NCBI GenBank assembly: GCA_015698045.1
Contig: BLAL01000006.1
Location: 682,001 to 746,000, forward strand
Direction: 5' to 3'
DNA: 64,000 nucleotides
DNA from: Rhizophagus clarus
Taxonomy: Eukaryota > Glomeromycota > Glomeromycetes > Glomerales > Glomeraceae
Shown: positions 38,105 to 52,713 of the stretch, piece after piece
How positions within the stretch are numbered: the first letter of the stretch is position 1
Layout of the letters: each line of letters begins with the position of its first letter
Position numbers and translations under genes: made by a program
The notes under the pieces: model-generated
Told to the model about the DNA's origin: nothing
What the model saw: only the letters and a program-made list of their open reading frames with translations
Database searches by the model: none

Positions 38105-39022
38105 CACGTGCTTAGTGTTCCGAAAGGGTCAAGTCAGGTCGGGTTTGAGGATGTATTCGAACTCGACCCAAGCATAAAAACCAACCCGTACAAATACCCA
38201 GGTTAATATTTATGTAACCCGACCTCTGACCTGACCTAATATAGTTTAACCTCTGGATAACCCGGGTCCAAATAAAATTTTCAGATGTTCAGTTTATTTT
38301 AAATTTTTATTGTAAATTTTTAATATATAATTTTTATGATTAAATCCCCCTTACACCCAGCCTGATTTAAACACATACACACGTGATTTGTATTTGGTTT
38401 GAGACTGCTACTTTTGGCCGATTCCTCCAAAAAAGACCCATTCAATTGTTCAACTGGAACACTTGCAATTACAGGTAAAAAAAATAAAAATTTAACCAAT
38501 TTTAGTATTATTAAATGATTACAAAATAATCCCTTGGCATTGTTGCTAGGTGTGAATACTCTACTTCATTTAACTGCGATATATATTTTTATAACGAATT
38601 AATAATTTAATAAAATATATTTAAAATTTATTATAAACATATATATACATACCTTCCATCATAGTAGATCATCTTGATTTCGATCTGCTCAAGGGTTTAA
38701 GTACTTTTCTAGACTTCTTAAATAAGCTTTCCAAGAGTTAATTTCTCAGCCTCACTTATTTTCATACACAAATAAAGTTAGAAATAAAAATTGCTTAACT
38801 TAAACGTTATGTAAATATTTTAAATATAAATCTTTGATTAAACCCGGGTCAACCCGGGTCAACCCGGGTCAAGCAAAGGTGTGACCCTGACCCGACGGGT
38901 TGGGTTGAATATAAAACTCGTGTCAAATAATGATAAACCCGATTCGGATTTTAAACACGGGTCGGGTCAAATGAGTAAATGACCCGGGTTTGACCCGACC
39001 CTTTCGGAACACTACACGTGCT
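38105..39022. mobile_element. Non-autonomous hAT element, 902 bp
   Basis: The element spans 38113-39014. Its TIRs are TAGTGTTCCGAAAGGGTC and the exact inverse at the right end. The 8-bp duplication CACGTGCT is present on both sides (38105-38112 and 39015-39022). Subterminal regions are crowded with GACCCG/CGGGTC/ACCCGGGTC motifs (three tandem AACCCGGGTC copies near 38845), while the centre is AT-rich and non-coding. Confidence 0.9.
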
Positions 39023-40490
39023 CCGATTTTATCGAATCATTATTATGGTATATCGAAACTATTTCAATATACTGTACGTCCGATTTATCGAATTTCGCTG
39101 TGTACATAGGTATTTATTATAATAGTTTACTGTTTTTATATGATATAAAACTTATTAATAAAAGCGACCAATTATTCGAGAACTTTAAGAATATTCTATT
39201 ATTGTTCTGAGAAAAGTTTTTAGTTTACGTCATTGACCGCGAGCAAACTTATGCATAGTTCAAGCCATAAAACAAGAAGCATTGATGTAACTGTGACTAG
39301 CTAAAATGGAAAATATTTAAAGCAAAATTATTAATATGGGGAATGAGTGAAAGAGAGCTAAGTCTGGCCAATTTGTCACTGGGCGCGTGAAATCCTTTTT
39401 ATATTAATATTGCTTACGCGAGATCATTTGTTATCTGTTATTTTATTTTCTTTCGTTATTCTTTTTTCGTTATATTTTCTTAATATATTTTTCTTTGTTA
39501 TATATATATTTTTTATTTTTGCTTCTTTCTTGGAGTTTTAGCTAGGTTAACGTCCTAATAAAAAGCCAAATTTCTTTTTCCAGTTCTTTGGTATCTTGCG
39601 TGGGATGTAATTAATCTCGTCTTAATGTCTTGACTTTTTCAACTTCAGCTTTTGTTATTTGTTATTCTGTCTAAGGTGTAATTGCTTTTCAATTTTTTTT
39701 ATCTTCAATTTTGGTTCTCGGTATCTTGTTTGGGATGTAATTATCTTACTATTTATTATTTTATTGTAATTTCATTTCAAAATATTGCCGCTTTTTTTAA
39801 TTTCATTAATTTTCATCAATTTCAGTTATGTATATTGGAATTATTTTTTTAAATAGTCAGTTATCGGAGCTGCGTCATGTAGCTGACCTGAGTAATGACA
39901 AAAAGACTTTGTTCTTGTCTTTCAGTTATAAACTTTAGTATAAATTATCCAATTCTGCGGAGAAATCCTAATTGCTATTTTGATTCATTTTTCATTTAAT
40001 GGAAATTGAAATAATTAAAGAGTCAAATAAAGATCTTTTATTTATTTATTAAGTTGTTTTAGTTTTTGTGTACATTTAAATTTAAAATGTTACTAGTAAG
40101 AACGCCTTATTCCTAAAGCTGAGCGTTGTTTTCAAATATTTGCACCACGCAAATACATATATACTGTACATCAAAAACGTAAATTAAAAAGTAGTTAGTT
40201 AAAAATATCTACATTTGTAAAGACAATAAGGCTTATGGCTTATCATTATAAAAAATAAAAAATCAAGCCGTTTGCTAAAAAAAAATTTGTGTGACAATGA
40301 AATAAATAAACCTCAACAAATCTGGAATGGCATGTTTTCTTGTGATTTGTGATTGGCATACAATGCATCCTTATTTGTTTGGAACGAATAATTAGTATCC
40401 ACATTTTCACATTTTGCATAAATATTATTATTAATATAAAGAATATACGCCGTCTTTTTAATCTTTTAAGAATTCAATATAATTATTATA
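39023..40490. other. Upstream region of the microexon kinase gene
   Basis: AT-rich, no open frame of note. Imperfect direct repeats around TTGGTATCTTG(C/T)GTGGGATGTAATTA occur at about 39590 and 39718. The ATG at 40491 follows an AT-rich leader (CAATATAATTATTATA). Confidence 0.45.
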
Positions 40491-43400
40491 ATGGCTAGCA
40501 GTAATGATGAAGGTAAAAAGTTTATAATATGAATAAAAAAATTATATTCTAAATTTTGAAATAAATTTCCAATATTATAAAACTAGATTCACTTAGTACT
40601 AAGGAATTTGAAGGTAAACATAATATATTAAACAACAAAAATTATTTGATAATAAATAATAATTAATAATTTTAATTTAAATTATACTGATACTACTTAA
40701 AATGATTTAGATCGTAAGTTAATAGTTCTCTATAATTTAAATAATAAATGAATTATGTTATATTCTAATAATTAAATAATTCACTTAATTATTAATAATA
40801 CTTAGTTAGTAAGTTATCAGATATTTGATTTTCTATATTTCATAATATTCAAATAACTTAATTTTTTATTTAAATGACTATTTAATAATTAATGATGTTA
40901 TAGATGGTAAGTTGTTTAATTTTATTAAATTTAATTAATTTTACATATAATTCAACTAACTATATTTATTTAAATAATTAGATTGTAAGTAACATGTTTA
41001 ATATTTCATACAGTATGTACTTGTATTAATATTTACATCTATTTAATTAATAATTAATAATACCGCAGGGTGTAAGTTACATACTGTCTATGTTTATATT
41101 ATCTGTATATAATTTAAACTAGTTCTTTATTTAAAAAATTATTTGGCAATTTATTTTAGTTGGTAAGCCATAAGATACTTATTTAATTTTATTATTACAT
41201 ATTAATATATATTTTAAACTAACAATTTTTATTTAAAAAATTGTTTAATAATTTAGCATGTAAGTGATAAGTTATTTATTTGATTCTGTTATAATATCTT
41301 ATATATAACATAAACCAACCAAACTTTCATTTAAAAATTATTTTGTATACTATTATACTAGCCGGTAAGTTATAAGTTATCTATTTAATTACACTATATA
41401 TTTATGTAACATATGCATAAAATTTGAACTAATAAATTCTTTATTATAAATATAATTATTAGCTGGTAATTATAAATTATTTATTTTGATTATGGAATTA
41501 CATATTTACAGATATTTAACTAACTAAATCTTTTAATACAATTATATAGAAAGTGAGTTACTTGCTATTTATTTAATTTAACTTGTTAACTCTCCTATTA
41601 AAATATATTTATATATTATTTAAACTAACCAAAATTTTTTATTCAAAATTATTTTTAGAGTGTAAGCTATGAGTTATTTATTTAATTCTTTTAACATATA
41701 ATTTAAATTAACTAATTTCTTAATTTAAAAATTTGTTTAATAATAGCATGTAAGTCATAGATAAATTAATATTTATGTTTATATAGAGTTTAAGCTAATT
41801 AAATTTTTTTTTAATAATACAGGGAGTAAGTTATTTGTTTAATTTAAATTTTACATATTATATATAGTAATTTAATTAATTAATTTCTTATTATCATATG
41901 AATAATTAATTTTAGAATGTAAGTTATAATTTACAGTATTATCGAATTTGCTTAATATATAATTTAAGCTAACTAAATTCTTTATTTAAAATTGTTCAAT
42001 ATAGTAGGTAAGTTATATTATTCAATTCCATTATCATATTTCTTATATTTGCATGATTTGAATTAATTAAATTTTTTTTTAAAAATTATTTCATTACTTT
42101 TTAGATTGTAAGTATAAATTATTTATTTATTTTTATTTTATATATCTATATTATATTCTAATAAAATCTTTCTTTGAAATTTTAATAACATAGGGAGTAA
42201 GTTATTTACTTACAATATTACGCGTAATTTAAAACAAAACTAACTTCTTTACTTAAAAATTTATTTATGATATAGGAAGTAAGTTAGTTACTTAATCATA
42301 TTGTTACATATTTATATAGCTGTAGTGTATATATAAATTTAAATTAATAACTGAATTCTTTCTTAAAAATTATTTTGTAGTCGGTAAGTTATAAGTTATT
42401 ATTTAATTCTTTTTTATACATTTCTCATATAATATTTTATATATTTTTAAACAATTATTTGGCAATTAATCAGCTGGTAAGTTATTATTATTGTATTTAT
42501 AATATTTACATATAATTTTAATCTAACTAAATATTACTTAAATTATAATGCTGTAGAGAGTAAGTTATTTGTTTTATTTTATACGTGAAATTTACTATTT
42601 ATTACTGCTGTATGATCGCTGGTATTACGTGTTAGCGGAATTGGAATGCTAATTAAACAAATAAGGCGTAAACAAGTAGGATTCTTCATGGTTTCATACC
42701 AGAAAAAATTCGTCTTCAGAATACTGGTGATAGTTGATCATGCGATACCAGCAATGATATCACTGGTGATTTGTATATAGTAATTTTTAATTTATATGAT
42801 TTAATTAACTAAATTTTCATTTAAACCTGAAAAATTAATTGATAATTTATCTTAGTTGGTAAGTAATTAATTTATATTTTATAATATTTATAATTTAAAT
42901 TAAAAAATTTATTTTATTTTAGACGGTAAGTCATAATCACGCATTTAATTCGATTATGTATATAATTGATTAAATTTTTTTTCCAAAATTATTTGGTAAT
43001 TTATTTTAGATGGTAAGTTACAAATTAAATATTTAATTCTATTATTCTATATTTAATATATATCATTTAAATTAAATTCTTAATTTAAAAAATTATTTTA
43101 ATAATATAGATCGTAAGTATGCTATTATTACATATTGTATGATATTATAGTATATAATTGAGCTAACTAAATTTTTATTTAAAATTATTAATAATAAGCA
43201 CGTAAGTTATAAATTACTATTTATATAATTTTATTATATATTTATTTATGATTCTTGTATATATAAATTAACCAATTTTATTTAAAAATTATTAATAATA
43301 TAGCACGTAAATTATCTATTTAATTTTATTATTTATTGTATACAATAATTACATGTTAACTTAAATTCTTTATTAAAAAATTACTTGGTAATTTATTTTA

Positions 43401-46400
43401 GTTGGTAAGTTATTTATTTGATTCTGTAATTATATTTATATAAATTAACAAAATTTTATTTAAAAATTATTTAATGATTTAGTGCGTAAGTAATAAAAAA
43501 TTATTTATTTATTCTATTATTATACATATATTTATATAAGCTATTTTAAATTAAATTTTTAAAAATTATTTAATAACATAGGAGGCGAGTTATTTATTTA
43601 TTTAATTCTATTATTATATATTTTGTACGTACTAATTTATACTAAATTTTTAAAATTATTTAATAATATAGAAGGTGAGTTATTTATTTGTTGATTCTAT
43701 TATTACGTATTTAGATATATTTAATTAACTATTTGAAAATAAATCAATATAGGAAGTGAGTTATAAATTACTTTTTTAGTAATACTTATATAAATTTAAA
43801 TTAATTAAATTCTTTATTTAAAAAATTATTTAATAATATAGAAAGTAAGTTATTTATTTAATTATTATTATGATATATTACATAATATTTGCACGTAATA
43901 TGAACTAGTGATTAAATTTTTTTATTTTTATTTATTTTAGTTGGTAAGTTCAATTATTGTATTTATATAATATTACCTATATATTTTTAAAATATATCAA
44001 ATTTTTATTTAAAAAATTTATTTATTAATTTATTTTAGTCGGTGAGTTCTTAAATTATTTATTTAATATTATTTTATAAATATTTTAAACTAATTGAATT
44101 TTCGTTGAAAAATTAATTAACAACATAGAAAGTAAGTTATTTATAATTCTATTGTTATATACATATATATAATAATTTAAACTAAAATTCTTTGTTTAAA
44201 AATTATTTAATAATATAGAAGGTGGGTTATTTATTTAATTTTATTATTATATAATTAATATATAATTTAAAGCAATAATAATTAAATTCTCTAAAATTAT
44301 ATTTTAGATGGTAAGTTACCATAAATAATTTATTTATTAGATTAATTCTATTATACAATATTTGCATATAATTAAATTTTTATTCAAAAATTTATTTATC
44401 AATATAGAAAGTAAGTTATTTATTTAATTTTTTTATTACATATTTGTATGATATATATGATTTAAACTAACTGTATTTATTTATTCATTGTTAATTTATT
44501 TTAGATTGTGAGTTAAATTTTATTTACATATTTATATCATATTTACATATAATTTATTGACTAAATTCTTTTATTATTTAAAATAATTGGTGATTTATTT
44601 AGACTGTAAGTTCAATATTACTATGTATTTGTATAATATTCATGAATAATTAAACTAACTTTATTCATTACTTTGATAATATAGTGCGTAAGTTTAAGTT
44701 ATTTAATTTCACTATTACAAATTTAATAGTTGCATATAATTTAAACTAAATTCTTTATTTGAAAAATTATTTGATAATATAGGAAGTAAGTTACATATTT
44801 ACTTTAATTCTATTATTACTGAATGATATTTACTTTAATTTAAACTAATTAAATTACATATTTAAAAAATTATTTAATAATATAGAGAGTAAGTTATGGC
44901 TGCACTTGATGATTTTGCGAGCGATACTATTTATATAATATTTATATACTATAATTTAAACCAATTAAATTATTTATGATAATATAGGGCGTAAGTTATA
45001 AATTATTTATTTAATTATACTGTATATTTATTATATAATTAAATCTAACTATATTTTTATTTAAAAATTATTTTGGTATTTTATTTAGATTGTAAGTAAT
45101 AATAAGTTATTTATTTAATTCTATCATTACATATTTAAATTAATTAAACCCTTCATTTAAAATATTTCATTTTAGGTTGTAAGTTATCAGTTACTTTTAT
45201 TATTCTATATTTATATGTAATTTTAATTAATTGATTTTTTTTTTTAAAAAAAAAAACTCACTTTAGTTAGTAAGTTATAAATTTTAATTTATTATACATT
45301 ATTTATGTAATTATTAAGTTCCGTATTTTATTAAATTTACAATTAAAATTTAGGGCAAGTAAAATATTATTATTTTTTAATTTTATATTTTAATATAAAT
45401 TTTAACAATTTTTAATTTTTTTTAAATAATAGTTATGGAAAAAGTGGAAATGTAATTATGGATGACTTTATTTTTGAAAAAAGATTAAAATGGATTCCTT
45501 ATAAAAGATTTAAAAATGTTGATTATCTTGATCAAGGAGGATTTGGCACTGTTTATAAAGCTATTTGGTTAAAAGAAAGTAGAGATAATATGGAAGTAGT
45601 TCTCAAATGTCTCAATTATTTAAATGAAAATTTGAATGAATTTTTAAATGAAGTATGATATTATAGTATTTGCTTCTTGATATTAATTATAATTTATTTT
45701 TTGATGCTAATATACTAATATTAATTTTTATAGTGGAAACATCATGAATGTTTTTTAGATTCAATTGAAATTATTAATTTTTATGGATTTACAAAGAATC
45801 CAGACACTTTAAGTTATATGGCAGTAATGGATTATGCAAACAAAGGTAACTTAAGAGAAAATTTACCAAAAATAGTTAAAAATAACTGGAAACAAAAATT
45901 ATACATGTTATATAGAATTATTTCTGGGCTTAATGATATACATAAACAAAATCTTATTCATTGTGATTTTCATGATGGTAATATTTTAAATCATAATAAG
46001 TATAAAACTGATAAAAAAGATGGAGAACGTAAAGATGATGAAAAAAATAAAGACGAAGTTTTTATTAGTGATTTAGGATTATGTCAGCCTATTAAATCTT
46101 CTTTAAAAGAAGGTGATATTTATGGGGTTATATCATTTATGGCACCTGAAGTTTTAAGAGGCAAACCGTATACACCAGCTAGTGATATATATAGCTTTTC
46201 TATAATTATGTGGGAATTTACATCCGGAGTTCCACCATTTAATGATAGAGCGCATGATCTTCAACTTAGTATTGATATTTGTAAAGGTAGTCGCCCTGAA
46301 ATCGTTGAAAATACACCACAATGTTATATAGATTTGATGAAAAAATGTTGGAATGAGGATCCACTAAAAAGGCCGTCTGCATTAAAAGTCAAAAATACTA

Positions 46401-46669
46401 TTAAAGATTGGATTTTTTGTCCTGATATTGAAGAAATTAATGAAGAATTAAAAAGCAATATCATGGAATTTATAAATGCACCAATTAGGCATAATGATCT
46501 TGCTACTGAATCTCATCCGCAAACATGTTATACAAATCGCTTGCTTAATTTTACTAGTAGTAAAGTGAATGAAATTCTTAGTGAAAACATGGATGACTTT
46601 TTAGTTAAAAATTTGGATAATGAAGATTTGGATGATGAAGATTTGGATGATTGTATAGTAGACAATTAA
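40491..46669 (+). CDS. Protein kinase with a 5' array of 48 three-nucleotide microexons
   Basis: Proposed exons: 40491-40512 (MASSNDE plus one nt), 40587-40613, 48 exons of 3 nt from 40711 to 45269 (starts listed in the array entry), a 1-nt exon at 45354 with a GC donor (or a 4-nt TTCC at 45319-45322), 45433-45652, and 45734-46669. The sum is 1350 nt, 449 codons plus stop. All introns in the array are phase 1. The last two exons carry the kinase: SGN…WIPYKRF, glycine loop DQGGFGTVYKA, VVLK lysine, catalytic loop HCDFHDGN (HCD instead of HRD, Asp kept), DLG in place of DFG, and APE. The tail is acidic (DNEDLDDEDLDD). KSGN before the WIPYKRF block fits related kinases and argues that coding begins upstream of the ATG at 45458. 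A fallback product from 45458 would be 376 residues. The kinase part is certain; the array needs RNA proof. Confidence 0.72.
40711..45432 (+). repeat. Array of ~92-bp acceptor-NNN-donor units (triplet microexons)
   Basis: Starts of the 3-nt exons: 40711, 40806, 40904, 40982, 41069, 41160, 41257, 41362, 41463, 41550, 41659, 41747, 41823, 41916, 42005, 42105, 42194, 42276, 42381, 42474, 42557, 42856, 42923, 43010, 43110, 43199, 43304, 43402, 43483, 43582, 43672, 43753, 43842, 43941, 44039, 44129, 44219, 44308, 44408, 44505, 44604, 44695, 44783, 44886, 44988, 45089, 45176, 45267. Each is preceded by …TAG, AAG or CAG and followed by GTAAGT or a close variant (GTGAGT; GTAATT at 41466; GTAAAT at 43307; GCGAGT at 43585). 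Units are 67-109 bp apart except one of 299 bp. The introns look related: GTAAGTTATTTATTTAAT start, TTTAAACTAACTAAATT middle, and either an AATTATTTAATAATATAG or a GGTAATTTATTTTAG end. The triplets vary freely: 54 of 144 bases are G or C. Confidence 0.8.
42592..42785. mobile_element. Foldback insertion inside one array intron
   Basis: The only long intron of the array (42560-42855) holds about 190 bp of G+C-richer sequence with imperfect terminal inverted repeats (left TTACTATTTATTACTGCTG…GCTGGTAT; right, in reverse complement, TTACTATATACAAATCACC…GCTGGTAT). It is non-coding and probably a MITE. Donor and acceptor of the host intron are intact. Confidence 0.6.
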
Positions 46670-50087
<3,418 letters not shown>

Positions 50088-50089
50088 TA

Positions 50090-51500
50090 TTCTATTCTAT
50101 ATTTAAACTTTTGATAATATAAAATTACATAGAGATATTTATAATTTATTTATTTATTTACAAATAATTATTTATGTATCTATTGTAGGCGCTGCGGAAA
50201 AGAATTAATTATGTACCGATTATTCTTTCTTAACATCGTGTTACATACCGATACTACATCAGGAAATTCTTAACGTCAATTTTTTTTTTTATTATGTAAC
50301 CGTCGATGCAAAGAAAATTCTTGATGTAGAGGAAGAGCTCAGCCACAAAATATTAATAGAATGCATTAACAAATGTGTTACGTAATGCGGATGATTAAAA
50401 AAATTTATACGCCCTCGCTTAACTTATCTGGATTAGATCAGCGTACGGAAAATTTTTTTTTCCATTAATGCCTGAAAATTCGGTTTAGTTGCTGCTGCAC
50501 AAATGTCTGGATCAATTCTATCAGTTTTTTTTTTAATATGGAAAAATTAGTATATGAAAAAATTTTTGTTGTCTCCAGACATACTTTTACACAAAAATTC
50601 AACTTGTATAACTTGTCGAGATTTTTTGTATCCAGAACAAATACCGTAACAAGTCTATTAAGTTTCCTTTTATAGCTTTATTTTACGGCAGTAACCGAAC
50701 GATGGCTGAGTCCACATACTGTGGAACTTTGAATTAGGGTTTATTTACTTGTTGCACCAATTAGTAAAAGAAAATTTTGGTGTAACATAAATAATTTATA
50801 AATGGTTTAAATGGTTTTATTTTTTTTTTATCTTATGAAAGATTTATTTTTATGAAAGATTTTGAAAAGTACCTTTTTCAACTAGAATTGAGGTATTAAA
50901 TCTGAATTTGTGGCGTAGCAGGATGGTCGTTATAATGCAAACGATTTAATTAATTTTTTACTGAACAAAATTTTTTTGTCACACCCCTTATATTCATTTT
51001 GGTTATTATTTTAAAAAGAAAAACTTTTTTCGTGCTTTTGAAGTATTACACTCGTCTTTTTACGCTTCTTATGAATTAAATCTGAATTTGTGGCGTAGCG
51101 ATATAATCGTTATAATGCAAACGATTTAATTAATTTTTTACTGAACAAAATCATTTTTGTCACACCCTTTACATTCATTTTTCGTTATTGTTTAAAAAAA
51201 AAAATCTTTCAGACTTTTTGTAACAATGCTTCATCCACCTTTTTGCGCTTGGGGAGCAAATAATTACCTTTCCGACAAACAAAAAATAGTTTTTCTCGCA
51301 CAAAAGTACGATATTATTTATCATTATTACAGTTACTCTCCGATTAGATCTAATTTTGTTGCGTAGTGATATAGTCGTTATAATACAAACGATTTAATTA
51401 CTTTTATTGAGCAAAATCATTTTGTTACACTCCTTACATAACGAATGGGGGAGGTGTATGAGTAAGTGCGTTAACGTTATTCCTGGTAACATATTGTCTT
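50090..51500. repeat. Kinase upstream flank with dispersed GTCGTTATAATGCAAACGAT unit
   Basis: The 5' flank of the kinase gene is duplicated at 55740-56900 and in part at 54300-54600 (shared GGATTAGATCAGCG and TTACGTAATGCGGATGATTA stretches). Inside are copies of a unit with AATCTGAATTTGTGGCGTAGC…CGTTATAATGCAAACGATTTAATTA at about 50896, 51076 and 51343, with related ones at 54541 and 56759. No gene. Confidence 0.65.
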
Positions 51501-51529
51501 CAATATCAGTAGGAGGTGGAGAACGAACA

Positions 51530-51791
51530 TCACGGAAGAAGCAGCACAAATTTTGAATGAAGAAATTGCTCAAGAAGTGACAAACATAACAGGTACAACT
51601 AACAAAAAGACCCGAGTTCGTTCAAGGTTGTATCGAGTCAAGATCAAGTAACCGTATCGATGTCGGATACTATTTCGGTAATGACTTCTTTCTGGACGAA
51701 TATGAAAGAATGGAAGGGCCATAAAGGGTTCAAAAATAAAAAGAATGCCAGGAAAACGGACGAAACTTATAGATTCCCACCAAAACTGTAA
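51530..51791 (+). pseudogene. Short decayed coding piece
   Basis: Less AT-rich stretch with two overlapping plus frames: TEEAAQILNEEIAQEVTN with a basic end, and MSDTISVMTSFWTNMKEWKG with a Lys/Arg-rich end stopping at TAA (51789-51791). Together they suggest a frameshifted relic of a small charged protein or transposon ORF. No family identified. Confidence 0.3.
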
Positions 51792-52139
51792 TTTTCTAAC
51801 ACTAGCTATTAGGTATAGATAGGAAATAAGATATTATAGTAATGTACATAGCTGATAGATTAATTGAGTTTAAATAAATTAATATTAAATAGAATATTTA
51901 AACAGCTAGTTTAGATACGACGTTGTTTGTAACTAACGCTGATATGATTTTTATAAAAAAAAAAAAAAAAAATTTCCACGCGCAAATATACATCATTAGT
52001 ATGATGTACACAGTCTCAGTCTTTGTAATAAATATAAAACCATAAACAAAAAAGATGATGAAATCAGTCATTTCAAGTTTGCCTAAATTACTTCATGTTA
52101 AAATGAAATTAACCTTTTTTTTTGTTTCAATGTATGTAC

Positions 52140-52713
52140 ATGTACATTAGAGGCCTGCATTTGGCCATATTTTGAAACCCGGCACGGCCCAGAATATACA
52201 GTAAAATTGAAAGCCCAGCCCGGCCCAGACCCGGCCCGGAATATGTGAAAACTCAGCCGGCCCGGACCCGGACCGGAATTTTTATATTATTGTGTTTTAC
52301 ATTTTTGTTGTTTAAAGTTACATTATTTTAATATATAAAAGCTTCAAAGTTCAGTTTTTAATTTTTTTTAAACACAAACGTTAAAAAAAAAAATTAGTAA
52401 TGTAGATCTCAAATTTAAACCAGTAATTTTCGGGTAATGTAAAATTTAATGATTTGCATAATTGAAATATCACAAAAATACTAATTTATATATTCAGTGT
52501 TTAAAACATCATTATTTATAAATAAAATTATAAAATATATAATATTTATATTAGAAAAATGGTAATGTCCGGATAAATTTAAATTTTGGCCGGAATTAAA
52601 TAGGTAGTTTGGCCAGAATTAAGAAAATCCGGGTTTATATTCTGAACCCGGACCGGCCCGGAAATTTGTTAAGAACAGGCTAGCCCGGCCCGTTGCAGGC
52701 CTCTAATGTACAT
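52140..52713. mobile_element. Non-autonomous hAT element, 558 bp
   Basis: The element spans 52148-52705 with TIR TAGAGGCCTGCA at both ends (inverted). The 8-bp duplication ATGTACAT flanks it (52140-52147 and 52706-52713). Near each end are repeated CCCGGCCC/GGACCGG motifs; the centre is AT-rich and non-coding. Same architecture as the elements at 38113 and 9700, with different sequence. Confidence 0.9.

Noticed and set aside
40711-45353. The array as a plain satellite with no coding role
   Set aside because: Splice-site boxes are kept while intron interiors vary in length, triplets differ from each other and are much richer in G+C than the introns, and one phase only is free of stops. The satellite view remains the main alternative until RNA is seen.
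45458-45652. ATG at 45458 as the sole start of the kinase
   Set aside because: The frame is open upstream to the acceptor at 45432 and encodes KSGN ahead of WIPYKRF, as in related kinases, so this ATG is more likely internal; it remains a fallback.
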